In this document: one piece after another, positions 36,736-44,790 of the stretch
Position numbering within the stretch: the first letter of the stretch is position 1
Layout of the letters: each line of letters opens with the position of its first letter
NCBI GenBank assembly: GCA_035293765.1
Contig: DATGMF010000044.1
Location: 124,001-188,000 of the forward strand
Source of the DNA: DASRHT01 sp035293765
Lineage (GTDB): Bacteria > Chloroflexota > Ktedonobacteria > Ktedonobacterales > Ktedonobacteraceae
Direction of reading: 5' to 3'
DNA length: 64,000 bases
Translations under genes and position numbers: made by a program
Notes under the pieces: model-generated
What the model was told of the DNA's origin: nothing
What the model saw: only the letters and a program-made list of their open reading frames with translations
Databases searched by the model: none

Positions 36736-37254
36736 CTATTCTCCTCTTCTCCTCTCTTTGCTTGCATCGCTGATATCGTCCTCAAGATGAATAGCAATGG
36801 TGCGTAGCCCCTCGATATAATGGTGATAGGCAATAATGGCGGCATTTTTGAGGTTTCCCCTGACTCGTTCTTGAAATTGGGTGTCGAACGGTCCACAAAC
36901 AATCAACCATACCCAGGGGATCTCTTGTTCCTGATTGACCCGCTGCATATTATTGCGGTCCGTGTTGCTGGCTTCAGCGAATCCGGTGGGGTGGCTATGA
37001 TAGACGCCGATAATCCGTCCTGAGGAGGTGAGCTCGGCCTGGAGTAGATCTTCGGGGGCGAATTCAAAGTAAACGGGCGAGTTATAGATATTGCGCAGTG
37101 GCTGAGCCTCCTCTACAAACCAGTTCCCCTGCTCATCCATGTATCCGATAAATACTCCGCAAGCCTCGATACCCGGTCGTTGACAAACATCCATAACGAT
37201 TGTCTGCTGTGCGCTGGCGCTGATAGTAATCCGCGCGCTCTGGTGTTTTCTCAT
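36736..37254 (-). CDS. JAMM/MPN+ metalloprotease (Mov34 family)
   Basis: 172 aa. The JAMM zinc site is complete: a Glu in PGIEACGVFIG and HSHP-x6-S-x2-D in YHSHPTGFAEASNTDRNN, matching H-x-H-x7-S-x2-D. The fold is the deubiquitinase-like family found in prokaryotes with ubiquitin-like proteins, sulfur-carrier proteins (Mec+) or alone. No ThiS/MoaD or E1-like gene lies nearby, so the substrate is unknown. Weak ribosome site. Same strand as the flanking genes but 114 bp from the zinc-ribbon gene. Confidence 0.88.
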   Translation of the reverse strand: MRKHQSARITISASAQQTIVMDVCQRPGIEACGVFIGYMDEQGNWFVEEAQPLRNIYNSPVYFEFAPEDLLQAELTSSGRIIGVYHSHPTGFAEASNTDRNNMQRVNQEQEIPWVWLIVCGPFDTQFQERVRGNLKNAAIIAYHHYIEGLRTIAIHLEDDISDASKERRRGE

Positions 37255-37376
37255 GCTTTCATCATAAATACGGCTAATAAGCCGCTTGCCTCCAGAATTT
37301 CAAATCCATGTCTGCTGGCATATACTTTCCGACTTTTGCTGGGTCTACTATACCATATGCCACAAGGTTGAGACTT

Positions 37377-37433
37377 GCAGGCGCAAGGCAGGGCAGGATG
37401 GGGCAGAGCAGGGCAGGCGCAAGGCACTGCCCC
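37377..37433. repeat. short GC-rich repeat cluster
   Basis: GCAGGCGCAAGGCA occurs at 37377-37390 and again at 37413-37426; GGGGCAG (37400-37406) can pair with CTGCCCC (37427-37433). The stretch is a run of GGGCAG-like units in the 194-bp gap between the LURP-like and JAMM genes, resembling small dispersed GC-rich repeats. Confidence 0.5.
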
Positions 37434-37448
37434 TACAGTGTAGATGGG

Positions 37449-37952
37449 TTAGTCGCGGCCCTCTTTTCTTTCGTGGTGCTCCTTGACCATTTCAATCACA
37501 ATAGCTAGCGCGATCACAAAAGGGACATCGACGCCCGGAGCAATATCGACGCCGTAGCTATCGCGGAAGAGCGAGAAGCGGCGACCAATCTGGGCCAGCA
37601 GATTGCCGTTATCATCGCTTACGGTGAAGTTCCAGCGCCAGATGTCGCCATCGATATGGAATCTCATCCCGCCTTCACCCTCGACTTTGAAGCGCTCGCC
37701 AAAGAGGCGGAATTGTTCGTGGACGCGCGCCCAGTGCTGGCCGCCGCGATAAATATCGTAGGCTGGCAGAAGCGAAAGCAGATGCTGTTTGATGCGTGCG
37801 ACCTGCTGGTGGGTCTGGCGATCATACATCAGCAGGTCATCGCCAATGTGGAAGAATTTGCCGCGTACTTCAAGAACAGCGTTCCCTGCATCGTCGCGCA
37901 CAACGAACGCTTCGGTGAGGCTCCAGGCCCGTTCGCGTATATGATAGCGCAT
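37449..37952 (-). CDS. LURP-one-related (YxjI-like) protein
   Basis: 167 aa. The tubby-C-terminal-like beta barrel of LURP-one/YxjI proteins is suggested by the start MRYHIRERAWSLTEAFVVRDD, GNAVLEVRGKFFHIGDDL and the later IDGDIWRWNFTVSDDNG, ending in a hydrophobic helix (VDVPFVIALAIVIEMVKEH). Biochemical role unknown in bacteria; phospholipid-binding or scramblase-like roles have been suggested for relatives. GAGGA lies 9 nt before the ATG. Starts 23 bp after the HAD gene, same operon. Confidence 0.8.
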   Translation of the reverse strand: MRYHIRERAWSLTEAFVVRDDAGNAVLEVRGKFFHIGDDLLMYDRQTHQQVARIKQHLLSLLPAYDIYRGGQHWARVHEQFRLFGERFKVEGEGGMRFHIDGDIWRWNFTVSDDNGNLLAQIGRRFSLFRDSYGVDIAPGVDVPFVIALAIVIEMVKEHHERKEGRD

Positions 37953-37975
37953 ATTCGAAATCCTCGTTTTTTTCT

Positions 37976-38656
37976 CTATTTTTTTGCTAGGAGGAACTGT
38001 TGCGCTCCATAGCTGCGCAGATCCCCTATGTGTAGTACGGTAATGTCAGGGGTAAAGTTTTTTGGCAGCGGGGCCTGGCCGTATTTTCCCTGTCTGACCA
38101 GTACCGTGGTCAGGAGTTCGCCCAGCAGTCCTTTGGCATCCTGCAGAATATCTGGTTTATCATCGATCATCACATAATGGTCAGCCGGATAGCGTTGCAT
38201 AATCTCGTCCAGGTGTTGCTGTTTGTGAATAAAGAGGAGGACGCGCCCCTCGACGGCGTCGGCCAGGGAGCTATTGACTATTTTTTCGGCCTGAAAGTAG
38301 AGATCGCCATCTGATACAATCACCGTTAATCCCAGGGATCGCAGGTGTTGGAGCATTTCCAGGGTATGGGGGTAAAGCCGCTCATAAAAGGGGTAGTTGT
38401 CGAAAATTGAGTGAACGTGGAGATAAGTTTGCTCGTCCATCTCCGAGAGCGGCGTTTCTTCACGCAAGCGAGTGAGGGCGAGGGGGATATCAACAACATC
38501 CTTCTCCTTGCGCACCTGCTCATAAATCTCCCAGTAGCGTTTTGCCAGCTTTGGGCCAAGCTCCACCTGGAGATGTTGATCAAGATCTTCTTTGACATCA
38601 TCGTTAGAAAGCAACGTATTATCGACATCGAGCCAAAAAACAAGAGTCTTGCTCAT
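37976..38656 (-). CDS. HAD-family hydrolase
   Basis: 226 aa. Motif I is WLDVDNTLLSNDD (nucleophile Asp), motif II IVSDGDLYFQ, a Lys in KQQHLDEIM, and motif IV VMIDDKPDIL. The cap is helical (C1). Such enzymes are phosphatases or related phosphotransferases with unclear substrates. The start ATG overlaps the stop of the Uma2 gene as ATGA, with GGGAGAG just upstream, so the two are translationally coupled. Confidence 0.85.
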   Translation of the reverse strand: MSKTLVFWLDVDNTLLSNDDVKEDLDQHLQVELGPKLAKRYWEIYEQVRKEKDVVDIPLALTRLREETPLSEMDEQTYLHVHSIFDNYPFYERLYPHTLEMLQHLRSLGLTVIVSDGDLYFQAEKIVNSSLADAVEGRVLLFIHKQQHLDEIMQRYPADHYVMIDDKPDILQDAKGLLGELLTTVLVRQGKYGQAPLPKNFTPDITVLHIGDLRSYGAQQFLLAKK

Positions 38657-39297
38657 TCTATCTCTCCCTCATCGAACACCAATCCCCGATACAGCGCTGC
38701 AACCTCAATTCGTGCGCCGATACTGACCAGCTCAACGATATCACCCGGTCCATAGTGGCGATAGAGCCAGGCTTTAGGGTTGGTGGGATCTCGCTCATTG
38801 CGTTGCCAGACTTCGACATATTGCGCGAACTGGCTGGTCAGGACGATTTCCTGAATCGTTTCCTGGCTCTGGTAGGCTTTAAACTTCGCCCCGCGATCTT
38901 TTGTTTCGGTGCCTGGAGAAAGAACCTCGACGATCACGCGAGGAGATTCGATCAGCGTATTATCTGCTCTGCTATCTGCCTCGGCGCAGGAAACCGTTAC
39001 ATCTGGATAGACAAAATGGGGTTTGCCATTTTTCTTCAGAGCAAGCAAGACCTGGACACCTGGCCCAAAGACGGTACAGGGACCCGACCGAAAATGCAAG
39101 TCCAAAGCGAGTCGTGCGTTATACGCGATCCGATCATGCGCAACACTTCCATCACTCATCATGTAGGCCACGCCATTGATGTATTCGTATTTACGGTCGG
39201 GCGAGAGTCGCTCCAGTTCGTGAAATTCCCCCTCGGTCATTTTTGTGCCGGGCCGGTGCCACATCGGCGTCTGCTCTTGGCGGGGATTTGTGGACAT
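38653..39297 (-). CDS. Uma2-family (DUF820) PD-(D/E)XK endonuclease-like protein
   Basis: 214 aa. The family core is visible: MTEGEFHELERLSPDRKYEY, INGVAYMMS, the nuclease-fold residues in FVYPDVTVSC and PRVIVEVLSPGTETKDRGAK (E-x-L-S-P and D-K/R-x-x-K), and a late YVEVWQR. The family is very abundant in Cyanobacteria and Chloroflexota, often multicopy; the biological role is unknown. First gene of the minus-strand operon with HAD and LURP-like genes. AAGGG lies 6-9 nt before the ATG. Confidence 0.85.
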   Translation of the reverse strand: MSTNPRQEQTPMWHRPGTKMTEGEFHELERLSPDRKYEYINGVAYMMSDGSVAHDRIAYNARLALDLHFRSGPCTVFGPGVQVLLALKKNGKPHFVYPDVTVSCAEADSRADNTLIESPRVIVEVLSPGTETKDRGAKFKAYQSQETIQEIVLTSQFAQYVEVWQRNERDPTNPKAWLYRHYGPGDIVELVSIGARIEVAALYRGLVFDEGEIE

Positions 39298-39509
39298 TCC
39301 TCACCCTTTCCAGTCACGAAACGTTCGTATGCTCTTCAGGATTGAAGCGCCTGTTCCAAGTATAGCATACGACGCTATTCCCTGAACAAGGAATGATTTT
39401 ATCGAAGCACACGGGGAAAAGGGGGAGCAGGAAAAACCTATGGATGTTTCGGGCAGTCAGGTGTATGATAAACTATGTGAGAAATGTCGAACAGGATAGA
39501 GGTTTTTTG

Positions 39510-40772
39510 ATGGAGACCGTTGCTACTACCGAGCGCAAGCGAGTGCTCTTGCTGATGTCCCCTGCCACCTATCGCGCGGGAGCGTTTCTGAGTGCGGCGC
39601 AACGCTTGAACCTGGAGGTTGTGGTTGGGATCGATTTGCCGGAGACACTGGCCGATTACTGGCATGTGCCTCTGGGCATAGATTTTACGCATATTGCAGA
39701 CTCTGTACAGACGATTATGGAGTTTGCGCAAAAACATCCTCTGCACGCCATTCTTTCTGTCGATGATGCGGCAAGCGAGCTGGCGGCCCATGCCAGCGTC
39801 GCGCTGGGTCTGGCACATAATTCCCCGCAGGCGGCTGAAGCAGCCCGTGACAAACTGCTGATGAGAAAGCTTATGGCGGCAGGTGGCGCGCCCTGCCCGG
39901 TTTTTCGTGATTTTTCATTGCATGGCGATCCTGCCTGGATTGCAACGCAGGTGACGTATCCCTGCGTGCTCAAGCCGTTGCGCCTCTCGGGGAGTCGGGG
40001 CGTGATCCGGGCCAATCATCCAGCCGAGTTTATAGCAGCTTTTCACCGGCTCAAGCGGCTGCTGATGAGTGAAGGGTACAAAGAAAATGAAACGTCCTTT
40101 CTCGTCGAGGACTTCATTCCAGGCTTCGAGGTGGCCTTAGAAGGGCTGCTCACGCAGGGAAAACTAAAAGTGCTCACGTTATTTGATAAGCCCGATCCGC
40201 TCGATGGTCCTTTTTTTGAAGAAACTATTTACGTCACACCTTCTCGCCTGCCAGCAGCAACGCAAGAGGCAATCGCACAGTGCGTATCAACCGCCTCTGC
40301 CGCTCTTGGTTTGCGCGAAGGGCCGGTTCACGCGGAACTGCGCGTCAACGAGCAAGGTCCCTGGATGCTTGAGATGGCCGGACGTTCCATCGGCGGCCTG
40401 TGCTCGACTGTGCTTGAGTTTGGGGCCGGTATGTGTCTGGAGGAGCTGATCTTGCGCCATGCAACAGGTGAGAAGATCACAGATATTGAGCGCGCCTCCC
40501 ATGCCGCCGGGGTGATGATGATACCAATTCCTAAAGCGGGTATGCTGAAGGCCGTGCATGGCGTGGAAGAGGCCCGTTGCGTCCCTTGCATTACCGGCAT
40601 TGAAATTACTGCGAAGCTGCATCATCCTCTGGTACCACTTCCCGAGGGTGCCAGCTATCTGGGTTTTATTTTTGCGCGCGGCAATACTCCTGCTGAAGTG
40701 GAAGAGGCCATTCGCGTTGCCCATAAACTGCTGCGTTTCGAGATCAGGCGTGAGATCCCCGTTTTAAGGTAA
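39510..40772 (+). CDS. ATP-grasp domain enzyme
   Basis: 420 aa. Pre-ATP-grasp domain (1-110; VLLLMSPATYRAGAFLSAAQ), then the ATP-grasp fold with the lysine-bearing ATP motifs (YPCVLKPLRLSGSRGVIRA; SFLVEDFIPGFEVALEGL) and acidic metal ligands (VHAELRVNEQGPWMLEMAGR). The C-terminal segment resembles amino-acid ligases of the BacD or carbamoyl-phosphate-synthase-like kind. Carboxylate-amine or -thiol ligation is expected, the substrates unknown. ATG at 39510 is chosen from AGAGG 7 nt upstream; longer in-frame starts (39469, 39393) lack a site. Monocistronic. Confidence 0.85.
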   Translation: METVATTERKRVLLLMSPATYRAGAFLSAAQRLNLEVVVGIDLPETLADYWHVPLGIDFTHIADSVQTIMEFAQKHPLHAILSVDDAASELAAHASVALGLAHNSPQAAEAARDKLLMRKLMAAGGAPCPVFRDFSLHGDPAWIATQVTYPCVLKPLRLSGSRGVIRANHPAEFIAAFHRLKRLLMSEGYKENETSFLVEDFIPGFEVALEGLLTQGKLKVLTLFDKPDPLDGPFFEETIYVTPSRLPAATQEAIAQCVSTASAALGLREGPVHAELRVNEQGPWMLEMAGRSIGGLCSTVLEFGAGMCLEELILRHATGEKITDIERASHAAGVMMIPIPKAGMLKAVHGVEEARCVPCITGIEITAKLHHPLVPLPEGASYLGFIFARGNTPAEVEEAIRVAHKLLRFEIRREIPVLR

Positions 40773-40825
40773 AAACTGCCACTATGCATCTCCTGTATTG
40801 AGATGAGCAGGTCATTGCTTCCCCA

Positions 40826-41018
40826 TAATTATGCAGGGCTTTTCAGCTTTCGTCATGCTCGCAGGGCAAAACCCTGCTCGCAAGGGGAGAGAGGTGCTGG
40901 TGACGCCGCGATGCGGCGTCACCAGCACCTCTCTCCCCTTGCCCGGCGCCCCGTTCGGGGCGCGAACCCAGTCGGCAGGAGTCCGAGGAGAGGAACACTG
41001 AAAAGCCCTGCATAATTA
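40826..41018. mobile_element. 193-bp MITE with TA target duplication and a 30-bp internal hairpin
   Basis: The ends are perfect inverted repeats: ATTATGCAGGGCTTTTCAG from 40828, mirrored at the right end up to 41016, each flanked by TA. This matches TA-targeting IS630/Tc1-mariner type elements. The interior is highly structured: GCAGGG/CCCTGC (40861-40877), a 30-bp perfect stem with a 3-nt loop (40880-40909 with 40913-40942), and GCGCCCC/GGGGCGC (40946-40963). There is no open frame, so it must be mobilised by a transposase elsewhere. The element lies between the ATP-grasp and zinc-ribbon genes. Confidence 0.82.
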
Positions 41019-41145
41019 GGTAACTATGAACTGATTATCTCATAGGCATTACCAAAAAATACTACCTTTGCAGGTAATATTGGACATGTCATAATTTATA
41101 TGGAATACTCAATAGAAAAAGATGTGGTTATTTTTGGAGGTTTTT

Positions 41146-42621
41146 ATGTCCTCGACCTATCCTCCTTTTGGTGGGGCTTCCGCTCAAACCTGCCTGCGTT
41201 GTGGAAGACAGCTTCCGCCTAATGGAAGCTATTGTGCAGGTTGCGGTTATGATAATCCATCTCCGCAGAGAGGTAGCTCTGCCGGGCGCATGCCATCTCC
41301 CACTTCCACTTTATCATGGGACGGCAGAGGACCTTCCATGCCGTCTTATCAGGAGCAGGGGAGGAGTCAGGGAGGTGTGCAATGGGGACAGTTGCCTGTA
41401 CCGCCGCTCCAAAATGGCTTTGCTGATCAGCAGTCTATGCCTCCAGCTTCGGCTGTACCTATGCCTTCCCCACCTCCAATGTCGCCTTTGCCAAATAAAT
41501 TCGCCGAGCAGCGGCCATTTACCTCAGTGCCAAATAGCTTTGGGGACCTACCCCCTCTGCGGCCTCCCGATGACCAATTTCCCCCCTTACCTTCAAGACA
41601 GAATGGCTTACAGGGATTGCCTCCGCTCCCTCAAGGCCAGAACAGTTTTGTGGGTCAGCCCGTGTTTCCCCAGCAGTCGGGAATCAATGATTTCTCGGGT
41701 TCTTCCGGTCCATCCATGAGTAATATCCAGCCTCTTAATGGGTCAGGTCGCCTCCTGAACACCGGAAACCTTTATGGGCCTGGTCCTGTCGTCTCCCCTC
41801 CTCAGTCGCTTAATCCGGCGGCAATGCCGGCTAATTTACGGGCGGGCATGGCTTATGAGCCACAGGCCGCGCCACTGCCGCAGAAAAAGCGGAGCGGCCC
41901 GGGACCCGGCGTGGTTATCGGCATTGGCCTGCTGATCATTGTGCTGATTGGTGGCAGCATCACCGCTTATATGCTATTAGGGCCTGGAAATACTGCGCAA
42001 ACCGCTAATACGCCTTCTCCGGCCACGAAGGATACCCCCATCTTCACCGATGCGTTTACTAACAATAATAATGGATGGAATTTGCAGGGCGATCCTGGAA
42101 AGTTTTCAGCGAGCGTGGGCAACGGCACAATGGTGCTGGAGGATGATAATCATAGTCTGTTATGGGAACTGGTGCCGGGCCAGAAAACCTTCAGTAATTT
42201 TAAACTGATGGTTGATGCGATGCTTTCCAAAGGCGACCAGAACAATGGCTATGGGGTGTTTATCCGTGGGGCTTCCAACCAGAATAGCGAACTGGCTACG
42301 TATTATCGTTTCGCCCTTTATGGCGATGGCAGCTATGCGATCTTCAAGGGTTCGGTCGATGCCAATGGCAATACTACCAACACCAGACTTCAGGACTATG
42401 CGCTAGACCCTGCGATCAAAAAGAGTGGTGTTAATCACATCATCATTGTCGCGAATGGTCCTGCGATGACGTTTATTGTCAACGGTCAACCATTAAAGAC
42501 GGTGACCGATAATAGCTATACCAGCGGTTCGGTGGCGCTATTTGTGATCAACCTGAATCCGTCAAAGACGGGCGGTCAGGCGACGTTCTCCAATTTCGGG
42601 ATCTATCAACTGAAACCGTAA
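41146..42621 (+). CDS. zinc-ribbon, proline-rich membrane protein with LamG/DUF1080-like C-terminus
   Basis: 491 aa. N-terminal double CxxC zinc ribbon (TCLRCGRQLPP; GSYCAGCGYDN), a long Pro/Gln/Ser-rich segment (about 35-245) with repeated PPLP, SP and QNGF/NSF-type units, one membrane helix (about 255-280; VVIGIGLLIIVLIGGSITAYML), then an extracytoplasmic concanavalin-like jelly roll (about 300-490: NGWNLQGDPGKFSAS; NGYGVFIRGAS; IIIVANGPAMTFIVNGQPL). Such C-terminal domains bind polysaccharides. ATG at 41146 has TGGAGG 5 nt upstream. Ends next to the terminator at 42634. Confidence 0.85.
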   Translation: MSSTYPPFGGASAQTCLRCGRQLPPNGSYCAGCGYDNPSPQRGSSAGRMPSPTSTLSWDGRGPSMPSYQEQGRSQGGVQWGQLPVPPLQNGFADQQSMPPASAVPMPSPPPMSPLPNKFAEQRPFTSVPNSFGDLPPLRPPDDQFPPLPSRQNGLQGLPPLPQGQNSFVGQPVFPQQSGINDFSGSSGPSMSNIQPLNGSGRLLNTGNLYGPGPVVSPPQSLNPAAMPANLRAGMAYEPQAAPLPQKKRSGPGPGVVIGIGLLIIVLIGGSITAYMLLGPGNTAQTANTPSPATKDTPIFTDAFTNNNNGWNLQGDPGKFSASVGNGTMVLEDDNHSLLWELVPGQKTFSNFKLMVDAMLSKGDQNNGYGVFIRGASNQNSELATYYRFALYGDGSYAIFKGSVDANGNTTNTRLQDYALDPAIKKSGVNHIIIVANGPAMTFIVNGQPLKTVTDNSYTSGSVALFVINLNPSKTGGQATFSNFGIYQLKP

Positions 42622-42633
42622 TGTGCAAAAAAT

Positions 42634-42662
42634 GTAGAGATGCGAATAAATCGCATCTCTAC
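42634..42662. terminator. 12-bp hairpin between convergent genes
   Basis: GTAGAGATGCGA (42634-42645) pairs with TCGCATCTCTAC (42651-42662), loop of 5 nt. It overlaps the stop codon of the dehydratase gene (42659-42661). The form, a GTAGAGA...TCTCTAC palindrome, resembles dispersed repeats familiar from filamentous cyanobacteria, so it may be a repeat used as a terminator. Confidence 0.65.
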
Positions 42663-43633
42663 TCCTCTCGCTCGATAATCTCCGCATAAGTCGCGGGATC
42701 GACATTGCCGCCACTCACAATACAACAGACGCGCTTGCCGTAAAAACGCTCAGGCGCGATCAGCATCGCTCCCAGCGAGAGCGCGCCCGTTGGTTCCACT
42801 TTCAGGTTGGCGTAACGGAAATAATGCCGCACTGCCTGCATGGTGAACGGATCTGGAACCTCTATAATGTCGGTGAGGCCGCGCTGTAGTATCTCCCAGT
42901 TAATGTTTCCCAGACTGATAGTTCGTGCGCCATCAGCCACAGTCGCAGGCTCTTGCTCGTTGGGAATGAGCTGACCGCTGCGCAGGGACCGGGCGGCATC
43001 ATTGCCAGGAAGCGGTTCCGCGCCGATAATTTGTGTGGGCGCTTGCAGGTGATCGCGCGCTACCACAATGCCTGAACTGATGCCGCCACCGCCAACCGGC
43101 ACGATGATGATATCGAAGGGCGCGGCGCTGAGAATTTCCTTGCCAAGCGTTGAGTTTCCTGCCACGACGCGATAATCATCATACGCTTGCGCCTGGAAAG
43201 CATCCGCTTGCGCGCTCATAAGCTGAGCGACGCGCTCCGCTCGACCTATCTGCTGCACATCGATCAAATCAACAGTGCCGCCATATGATTGCACAGCCGC
43301 GATCTTGACCTTTGCCGACGTTGCAGGCATGACGATGGTGCAGGTTTTGCCCAACAATTTGCAGGCATAGGCCACTGCCTGTCCAAAGTTGCCCGACGAG
43401 GCGGCAATCACATGCTGCTGCGGGATGCTGGACAATAAATTATAGGCTGCGCGAAACTTGAAACTGCCAGTATGCTGAAACGTTTCGCTGGCGATGGTCA
43501 GCTCGCACTTGAACTGCTCCGAGAGGATCGGGCTGGGAAGCAGAAACGTGGGGCGGATATGGCGCGGCAAGGTCTCCCATATGGTATCAATATAGCTGTT
43601 GGTCAGTTGCGGGGCGGTTGTATATGGTTGCAT
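42659..43633 (-). CDS. threonine/serine dehydratase-like PLP enzyme
   Basis: 324 aa, fold type II. The PLP lysine is in TGSFKFRAAY (ETFQHTGSFKFRAA), the phosphate loop is VPVGGGGISSG, and SSGNFGQAVAYA is the Asn loop. The set fits catabolic threonine dehydratase, serine racemase or a close relative; I cannot tell which. There is no ACT regulatory domain. ATG at 43633 is preferred because GGAG lies 8 nt before it; the longer frame to 43714 adds a poorly conserved tail. Ends within the terminator hairpin shared with the convergent zinc-ribbon gene. Confidence 0.85.
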   Translation of the reverse strand: MQPYTTAPQLTNSYIDTIWETLPRHIRPTFLLPSPILSEQFKCELTIASETFQHTGSFKFRAAYNLLSSIPQQHVIAASSGNFGQAVAYACKLLGKTCTIVMPATSAKVKIAAVQSYGGTVDLIDVQQIGRAERVAQLMSAQADAFQAQAYDDYRVVAGNSTLGKEILSAAPFDIIIVPVGGGGISSGIVVARDHLQAPTQIIGAEPLPGNDAARSLRSGQLIPNEQEPATVADGARTISLGNINWEILQRGLTDIIEVPDPFTMQAVRHYFRYANLKVEPTGALSLGAMLIAPERFYGKRVCCIVSGGNVDPATYAEIIEREE

Positions 43634-44397
43634 GATTGCGACTCCAGGTAATTTTTTATTGGGATTCAGGATAGTGGTATGTGTTGGTATTGTATCATGT
43701 TTGATCTGCGTCATTGCATGCCATAGGAGTTGGATTGATTACAAATTGCATGCTTCCTGCCTTCCTTCAAGACAAATAATATACCTGGGCAGTATAGGAG
43801 AAAGAAACTGGTCTGTAAAGAACTGACGGCACGATACAACGCGATTGCGGGTGGCTTAATGGTGTACTCTTCGGAGTATCATACTAGCGTGGAAAATGGC
43901 TCTGGCTCTTTCAAGGAAGGCAAGTACTCGTCTGTACGCTTCCTTCGAGCCATGTTATGAGATAGAAGCGGCGGGCGTTGTGCTGGTGAGTCCTGAAGGT
44001 TTTGTTGCTTGGCGCTCACCTGATCGCCTGAAGTATCCTCACCAACAGCTCAAACAAGTCATCTCCAGGATTCTTGGCAGATAAGAGACTGTAATATATT
44101 CCATCTCCAATTTACTTTTATATATCTTTCAGCGAGGAATGGCGAATTCGTATCGTCAGCTACCTTGTTCTCATGGAAGGCCGATTATTGATCGCAATCA
44201 TTCACAATACACTGTATTTAGTCTTGTTCCCTATCAACATATCATGCTCGACGTTGTTCACCACCTGGCGTTTCGTCCGGGTGGCGAAGTGAAGGTCAAA
44301 GTATATGCTCTTTAAGTGGTCTCTGGCTTCTCCTTCTTTCGTATCTCCGGTCGAGCTACCTCTGCTGCTCAAGGAGGCTTCTCAGAGACTGGAAACA
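43634..44397. other. 764-bp degenerate intergenic region
   Basis: Contains one gene fragment (next entry) and an unassigned 58-codon frame at 44139-44315 on the plus strand (LVPYQHIMLDVVHHLAFRPG-type C-terminus) with an adjacent AGCGAGGA too close to the ATG. No promoter or repeat is convincing. Looks like decayed DNA. Confidence 0.5.
43896..44084 (+). pseudogene. C-terminal remnant of an FAD-dependent aromatic monooxygenase
   Basis: 62 codons. The segment AAGVVLVSPEGFVAWRSPDR followed by a short helix resembles the extreme C-terminus of PheA/TfdB-type flavin hydroxylases (VLVRPDGxVAWR). Nothing of the FAD or NADPH domains is found upstream in any frame, so it is a small relic. No ribosome site. 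Assignment from one short motif, so tentative. Confidence 0.45.
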
Positions 44398-44583
44398 TTA
44401 GTTGCAGGTAGAATCGTCATATAGAAGGCTAATACCTAACACAATAATTCCTATACATATAGCTGCTATCACCAAAGTTAGGAAGAATGTTTTGATTCTG
44501 AGTCCGATGCTTAAGAATATCAAAAAGGAGGCTATTGAAGTGCAGCAAAAGAAGATCCACGATTTTTCCTTTTTGTATTTCAT
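44398..44583 (-). CDS. two-span small membrane protein, candidate immunity protein for the RHS tip
   Basis: 61 aa: basic N-terminus MKYKKEK, two hydrophobic segments (about 8-28 and 32-53) and a short acidic tail. ATG at 44583 was chosen from AAGGGAG 9 nt upstream; an upstream in-frame start at 44634 has none. It is the first open frame after the RHS gene on the same strand, 207 nt downstream, and it matches the membrane nature of the RHS C-terminus. Immunity proteins typically sit right there. No family recognised; the immunity role is inference from position and topology. Confidence 0.55.
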   Translation of the reverse strand: MKYKKEKSWIFFCCTSIASFLIFLSIGLRIKTFFLTLVIAAICIGIIVLGISLLYDDSTCN

Positions 44584-44642
44584 GATAGAAGATCTCCCTT
44601 CTTGCGTTTTATATTGACTATTCTCAGCAGTCAAAGGAAAAG

Positions 44643-44737
44643 GTCCACTTTGATCATACCAAGTGGACTTGGAACGACCTCGCCAAAGATACTGTCTATA
44701 CCAAGCTTCCTCGGTCTGCTTGTCAAAGACCGAGGAA
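44643..44737. repeat. two hairpins between the RHS gene and the small membrane protein
   Basis: GTCCACTT (44643-44650) / AAGTGGAC (44661-44668), and TTCCTCGGTCT (44707-44717) / AGACCGAGGAA (44727-44737). Neither has a clean T-tract on the minus strand, so they may attenuate rather than end transcription, or stabilise the RHS mRNA. Confidence 0.5.
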
Positions 44738-44790
44738 AGCCTAGCGCAATGGATTGCTATTAGGTATTTTTGTCGCCTGGATGATACTCA

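Noticed and set aside
37377..37433. Possible G-quadruplex in the GGGCAG repeat cluster
   Set aside because: Only three runs of three or more G occur in the core, with two GG runs; too weak to claim.
44139..44315. 58-codon plus-strand frame with a partial ribosome site
   Set aside because: Shine-Dalgarno touches the ATG, no family and in decayed surroundings; not called as a gene.
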